Translations under genes and position numbers: made by a program
Shown: one piece after another, positions 58,821 to 64,000 of the stretch
How the letters are laid out: the number at the start of each line of letters is the position of its first letter
How positions within the stretch are numbered: position 1 is the first letter of the stretch
Notes under the pieces: model-generated
Told to the model about the DNA's origin: nothing
What the model saw: the letters and a program-made list of their open reading frames with translations, nothing else
Database searches by the model: none
From: Dipteris shenzhenensis
Taxonomy: Eukaryota > Polypodiophyta > Polypodiopsida > Gleicheniales
Direction: 5' to 3' (one strand)
Length of the DNA: 64,000 bases
Assembly: GCA_047967505.1 (NCBI GenBank)
Contig: CM106541.1

Positions 58821-60480
58821 CAATGTTAACTTCTGAAACCTGAATCAAACTCAGGCCTTCCTTTTCAGAAACAATCCCACCATGTACACAGATCAAAGGA
58901 ATATGGCATGGCATACTGCTATAAATCAAGGTGCTATCTCACAATTTCAAACACAAGATATTATTGCATTTCGACCATGTGGAAGAGATTATGAACATCA
59001 TCCTGTATTGCTTTGCTTAAGTGACAGCCTATTTTGCATGGAACATTACACACTAGCTGCATCGCCCAACATCTGGCTTCTGTCATCTCTCACTAGCTTT
59101 ACAGTAAAAACACTAAACCTGGCATCGTACACGTTCTGTTGTTTTCCAAATGACTAGCTGCATTGTATTGCAGGAACATCTGGGATTGCAAACAACTCTG
59201 CAAAAGTACTATAAAGCGCTGGGAACAAAGTTTAACACTGGCTTTTCACACTCAAATGTTCATGTGATTTTCAACTCAATCTCCCTCCCGGAATCTGCAA
59301 ACAGAGAACATGATATTAGAACAGGACTGTAAATCCTTCAAGACTTTCTTGATCGACATGAATTCAAGAATAAGAAGCCAAAGTCAAAAAAGTTGTGTGC
59401 GCGCAAAATATGTTATTTGCCTGCGCAATTGATCCCAGCTGCATAGGAGAACAAGGGGCAATCAGGAATACGAACTTCTCATCCCAGATTCCCACGTTAA
59501 CATTTTTGGAAAGAAAGGGACCACAATGTATGAGCAATCTTCTATACAAAGTTGTGAAAGTCAGAGAGATGCCAACTAAGTCATCCACTGAAATTAAACC
59601 TTGCATTGAACGCTTCCGGACAAAATAGTGACCTAGTGATTTTGTCGCCTGTCAAATTTTATGGAAGCTACACAGGTCTCCAAAAAGTAGCAGCCTGATA
59701 AAAAGGAAGACCGTAGACTCGGAAAGATAGTGCCATTCATTTGAAGCGCTACTTACATATCAAAACATCTTTTACAGCAAACAATGGTTGCTGGTTCAGA
59801 AAGCTATATATTTTGTAAGATTGGTGATACGACCTATTCAAGAAAAGGTGAGAAATTTGTCAGTCATGAAGAGAGGCTGGGATGATACCAGTTCACGGTA
59901 CTAATCATAAGTCGTAAAGAAGAAAAAGAAAATGATAGAGATTATCTTGGTTTATAATCACAGCTCAACCAGATGCTCACTATCCATTAAACAGGTCCAA
60001 TGTGTAAGCGAGATCGTGTAATTAAAGCTCGACATCCACTATGTATTCAACCAGAAACCATCTCCTCTACTGAAGTATGAATACCACATTGGGCTCGATT
60101 GCTGATCCTTAATTCACTCAGGAGTGCAACCCATCAAATTATGCTCAGAATGCTAAGCATGACACGATGCGCCGGCTTACAAAAACATATGCGTGATAAT
60201 CTAAGAAGTCAACTTGCGAAATCTCGATGAGTAGCTACGCCTTCAAAATTCTTCCGGATAGGTGGTAGTACACAAAATTCAAGACCCATCAGGAGCTCCA
60301 TGCGAATGTTCTGAGAGATCGTGAGCAGAAATCAAAGAAAAAATAAGCGGGCTGAGAATTGAAGCGTGAGGAATCGAATTGGGTGTCCATTAACATGGAA
60401 CTGGAAAGCACAACGGCTGAATTGATGCATTACTACGCAATGAAATGAAAATGCGGAAGAAGAAATCACCTCTCACGGCC
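58821..60480. other. Probable 5'UTR intron of the PIP5K-like gene
   Basis: No coding block is recognised on either strand. An acceptor-like ttgattcaggtttcag on the minus strand at about 58837-58852 precedes the MORN exon, so this may be a 5'UTR intron. The ORFs at 58882-59157 and 59364-59628 look random. Confidence 0.4.
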
Positions 60481-60639
60481 GATCTCTTCCAGCAGTACTG
60501 CGGGAGACGGTGATGCTTGCTGCTATCACTCGTGGGCAGTTGTGATGATCGCGTCGTGCGTAGAAATCCGGCGTGCTCGCAGCTACAATCTGTTGCCTGC
60601 AGCTAGGGCGATCGGCCAAAATTCATGCCCAGCACCCAA

Positions 60640-61010
60640 CAAAACAGACGCTGCAAGCTTAAGGAGCACTTATGGCGACGACCCAGATGCCCGTTCTTGC
60701 TCGAAACCAGGTATGTCGACAAGTGTTTGCGCTTCGCCACAGATGCAGCCCAGATACCTCCAAAAGGAGGAGCTCCGGCAGCAGCTATGGGCGGACAACA
60801 GAAATGCAATTTCTTCTCGAAGATGAGGATTCAAGCTCGAGCAGCAGAAAATCAGGTGCAAGCTTCAGCTGTGGCGACAAAATCAGATGCAGATTCTCGC
60901 TCAAAGATGAGGCTCCGAGCTTGCAAAAGAACAGCTATGGCGATAATCTAGATACGAAATTTGTTATAAGCACCAGATGCAGATTCTTGGCTTGCAAGCT
61001 TGACACAGCG
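60640..61010. repeat. Degenerate tandem repeat, unit about 70-90 bp
   Basis: Variants of cagctatggcgac, cagatgcagattct and tcgctcaaagatgagg recur four or five times. ORFs through it give repeated Ser/Arg/Ala strings in several frames, typical of repeat shadows. It lies near the presumed promoter side of the PIP5K-like gene. Confidence 0.7.
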
Positions 61011-61639
61011 GCTGGGAATGATGCAGAATTGGTTCTCGAGCAGCTCCAGGCTATGGCGAGTGCTCCAAGAATTAAAAAAAGCTTTGCTGGAAAGGTGGAG
61101 ATGGCAGATCAAGCCAGCAATTCAACTGATAAAAGGAAGAAACTTGATGCAAGTGAAACTTTCCGAGCAAATCTCGAAAAAAGCTTGTCTGGCTTGGGCG
61201 TAGGGAATCTAGGACCAGGCAACCATTCCCACACATGGCATTTATCAGCAATCAGAAATCGAAGCAATTGATCTCCAAGCGAATTGCAGATTCAGATGCT
61301 CTCTCAACATCAATCATCAATCCGATTATTTGAGCTAATTGGAGACAGATTACAATCAGATTTTTGCTGTGGTGATGGGGATGAAAAACAGAAGCTCTTT
61401 GGAAAAAGGTGGCAAGCTCTGTGGAGAGAAGATGGCAATAAGCTATGGCCTTTGCAAAAGTCTGCAAATTGAGCTTCTTTGATTGATTGAATTGTGTCCC
61501 ACACATACCGTCAATCATCAATCAGAAATTTTGGTCTACATGCAAATTGCAGACAAATTACAAGCAGATGGCTTATGATGGTGGGGAATGAAGCAAAGGT
61601 TTTGGTAAGCTTTGTAAACAAAAATGGCATTGCAATAAG

Positions 61640-62065
61640 AATTGTTCTACAAATGACATACCTTAAACAGAAGACAGAATCAGCAGTAAAGATCACAACA
61701 GCTTCTTCGTAATTGACTAAATAGTTTCTCACAAACTTATGCAGAAGACAGAATCAGCTTGTAAAGATGACAACAGCCTTTACTTAATTGACTGTTTCTC
61801 ACAATTTTATACAGAAGACAGAGAATCAGCTGTAAAGATCACAAATTACAACAGACTGATTTGAATTTTTTCTCTTATCTTTTTACAGAAGAAACACAGA
61901 CTCAGGCAGATTACAACAGTTCTGCTTAATTAACTGTATCGCTTCTTTGTTTACATAGAAGACACAGAATCGGCTCTAAAGATCACAATTAATTTGATTG
62001 ACTTGCAGTTTCTCTAACCTTCAAACAGAAAACAGAATCAGCTGCAAAGATGAGAAGATCTTCTG
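61640..62065. repeat. Degenerate tandem repeat, unit about 70 bp
   Basis: Variants of cagaagacagaatcagc, taaagatcacaac and taattgact...tttctca recur about six times (starting near 61669, 61741, 61814, 61888, 61959 and 62027). No coding signal. Confidence 0.8.
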
Positions 62066-62359
62066 TGTAATTAATTTTACAGAATCACAACTCCATCTCA
62101 GAAAGAGCATGTAGCTACTCTTCACTGAAGACAGGACAGAATGAGTCCAACTTAGCTTAAAAACCAGGCCTGCTGAATCCTACCCTCATCAATGGGTATA
62201 ATAAAAATAGTTGAAAAATTCCCTCAGCAAATGCAATCACTGATCACCAATCTCTTGACAGACACCCCAGAAAAAAAGTGGGAACGCATTATTACACCCC
62301 CACGGTGGTGGGAGAAATGTGACTTATTGAAGCCCAAAAGTCTTAGTTTATAACAAACA

Positions 62360-62480
62360 AATGCCAAACCAATGCCCAGACAAACAAATGCCAAACAAAT
62401 GCCAAACCAATGCCCAGACAAATGCCCAAAAGTCTTAGTTTATAACAAACAAATGCCAAACCAATGCCCAGACAAAGACA
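62360..62480. repeat. Short tandem repeat of a ccaaaccaatgcccagacaa unit
   Basis: The phrase recurs near 62363, 62403 and 62456 with tcttagtttataacaaacaa between copies. The ORF across it (MPNQCPDK repeats) is an artefact. Confidence 0.8.
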
Positions 62481-62599
62481 AACTAGGGGGGAAAAGAAAG
62501 GGAATTCCTTGTTTAAACAAAGTCAACATGTGGAAGGATGTGACCATGTGGTATCGGGGTCATATCAATTCCTCCAATAGGGTCGCATAATGCATACAT

Positions 62600-64000
62600 G
62601 CTTTTGAAGTCATCTATTGGAAAATGTGCCAGAAAAAAAGGCATTGCCTTGGAAAATGTGTCGGAAAAAAAAGGCATTGCCTTGGCTTTGATTATTTGCA
62701 AGTTGTTTGTCGAGCCCATGTGTGTGCCCATTTGTATGCATGCACGTATGTATATGTCTTAATAATGTAAAAATATAATCATAAAGGGGGTCAAGATTTG
62801 TATTACTTATGCACTTCCTTAGGTAATCCAAGGTGGGCGCATGCGCACGTGCCCCAATTGTCTGTGTAACTATAAATGCATAATCTATCGTGAGGTCCAA
62901 TATCATCCTCAAATTTAATAATCGCTCTAAAAGCTCACTTGAGTTGTATGTTGATATTTACATATTGAATATCTAATAAAAGTGATAGTGCACCTTAAAT
63001 TCCCCTATTGTTTATTTGTTGTAATTATTCTAAGATCCTAATGGCCACCAAGACAAATTTCGAGCCATAAAAAAACCTACACTAATAAATCACATTCATT
63101 CAGCACTTAGTGCAATAGAGAAAGAGAGAGAATATAGCATTACCTCCATATTAATGCTTCATGTTTGAATTTATAGACCAAGTAATTAGTGACTTTTTAA
63201 AAATCAGCCATAAGAGACTAAAGATCTGATTCACTTGCAAGTGGAAATTTTCCTACTATTACCAACAAAAGTGAGGATAATCTTATTACGTAAGAAAAAC
63301 AACAAAAGTAATGACACATGCTTCTTCGTGTAATAGATGTCAAACTTCCAGTGGGGTCATTTGGTCCAATGTTATTTGTAGCATCCAAAGAGATATCAAA
63401 TTGTGACACAAGAGTTGCCAACTTGCAATGCAATCTATGGAGCCAATACACACCTCCCACTATTTACCAACTTGTGCTCCTCTCCAAAACAGCATACATC
63501 ACATCATTTATGAAGTGTCAAAAAATTGATCTCTCTTTGTGCCAACCTTTTGCACTTTTAATGCCTATTAGTTTGTGTGTTTACATGACAGACAACAAAG
63601 AGGAATAGAATATTTGTTTCTCACTAATTGTCCATGTTCAATGAAATTAGATGAGAACAGAACTTAAACACTATAACCCTCTTGGACATTCATTCAAGAG
63701 AACACACTGCTATGAAATTGCGTAGCTAAAACCTATCAAAGTCAAAAAGGAAGGTCATCTTTCGAAGGAACAAATAATTCAGCAGAAAAGTTGTGCATAA
63801 GATACATCACATGTTATTTAAATCACATGATGAGCTACATAAGACCTTGTTTGAGGTGATTTGTGCATAATTTCGTATGTAGTAAATAAACATAGAACTA
63901 AATAAAACAAATAAAATGAGTAGCTTTTTATGAATTCAGCCACATTATGAGCTACAAAAGGCAACACTTTTTGCAATGGCTTATGTCTATGTACTATGAA
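62600..64000. other. Right edge, no gene recognised
   Basis: Two copies of aaaatgtg(c/t)c(g/a)gaaaaaaaggcattgcctt lie at about 62620-62690. The rest is A+T-rich intergenic DNA with short unsupported ORFs. Confidence 0.4.

Noticed and set aside
60541-61271. ORF of 199 aa with SSSSRKSG and related frames
   Set aside because: Several frames are open at once over a degenerate tandem repeat; no family resemblance or splice partners.

Overview
The window is nuclear DNA from a land plant with a large, transposon-rich genome. It carries spliced genes with GT-AG introns, a TIR-NBS-LRR immune receptor, a MORN-type PIP5K exon, a chromovirus-like Ty3/gypsy element primed by initiator tRNA-Met, CACTA remnants and a LINE remnant. 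TNLs argue against a monocot. Element density and the mix of DDE families suggest a fern, lycophyte or gymnosperm; that is an inference and no species is claimed.

Region by region. (1) 1-8.9 kb: a decayed two-gene DNA element. Two arrays of the palindrome ACCTCGATCGAGGT (155-326 and about 8241-8897) lie upstream of two convergent broken genes: a DDE-transposase-like gene on + (592-3023) and a RING-finger gene on - (8171-3850). The first intron of the RING gene is a 2.3 kb A+T-rich higher-order tandem array. (2) 9-21 kb: decayed ORFs, low-complexity DNA and degenerate repeats. (3) 21.2-29.7 kb: an apparently intact seven-exon TNL gene (27587 to 22289, about 1411 aa). Rearranged duplicates of its last exon lie downstream, and its promoter is copied as an inverted repeat upstream; a 246-bp MITE sits in the far arm. 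(4) 29.7-31.2 kb: a CACTA TNP2 pseudogene. (5) 31.2-35.7 kb: mostly A+T-rich DNA with a foldback element. (6) 35747-54603: a decayed Ty3/gypsy element on -, with 5-bp target duplications (acctc). Its 5' LTR was split by an 11,666-bp DNA transposon (42495-54160) with 31-bp TIRs and a 2-bp target duplication. (7) 54.6-64 kb: hairpin duplicates, a LINE remnant, a truncated PIP5K MORN exon and degenerate tandem repeats.

The most unusual system is the nested transposon. It carries four genes in the order A(+), B(-), C(+), D(-). D is a 789-aa DDE-like transposase in four exons with no stop. B is a six-exon, 553-aa protein that fuses a recognisable histone H3 (ARTK-type tail plus complete histone fold) to a Ulp1/C48-like cysteine peptidase and an acidic tail. 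A is an unrecognised intact four-exon gene whose last about 80 residues could be a beta-grasp domain. C is a charged, nuclear-looking protein with at least one lesion. Between the divergent B and C genes are two arrays of three repeats that share only the same 20-bp inverted arms. The combination suggests a transposon with its own chromatin module: an H3 variant coupled to a SUMO or ubiquitin-like protease. I know of no described element with this combination, but I could not search.
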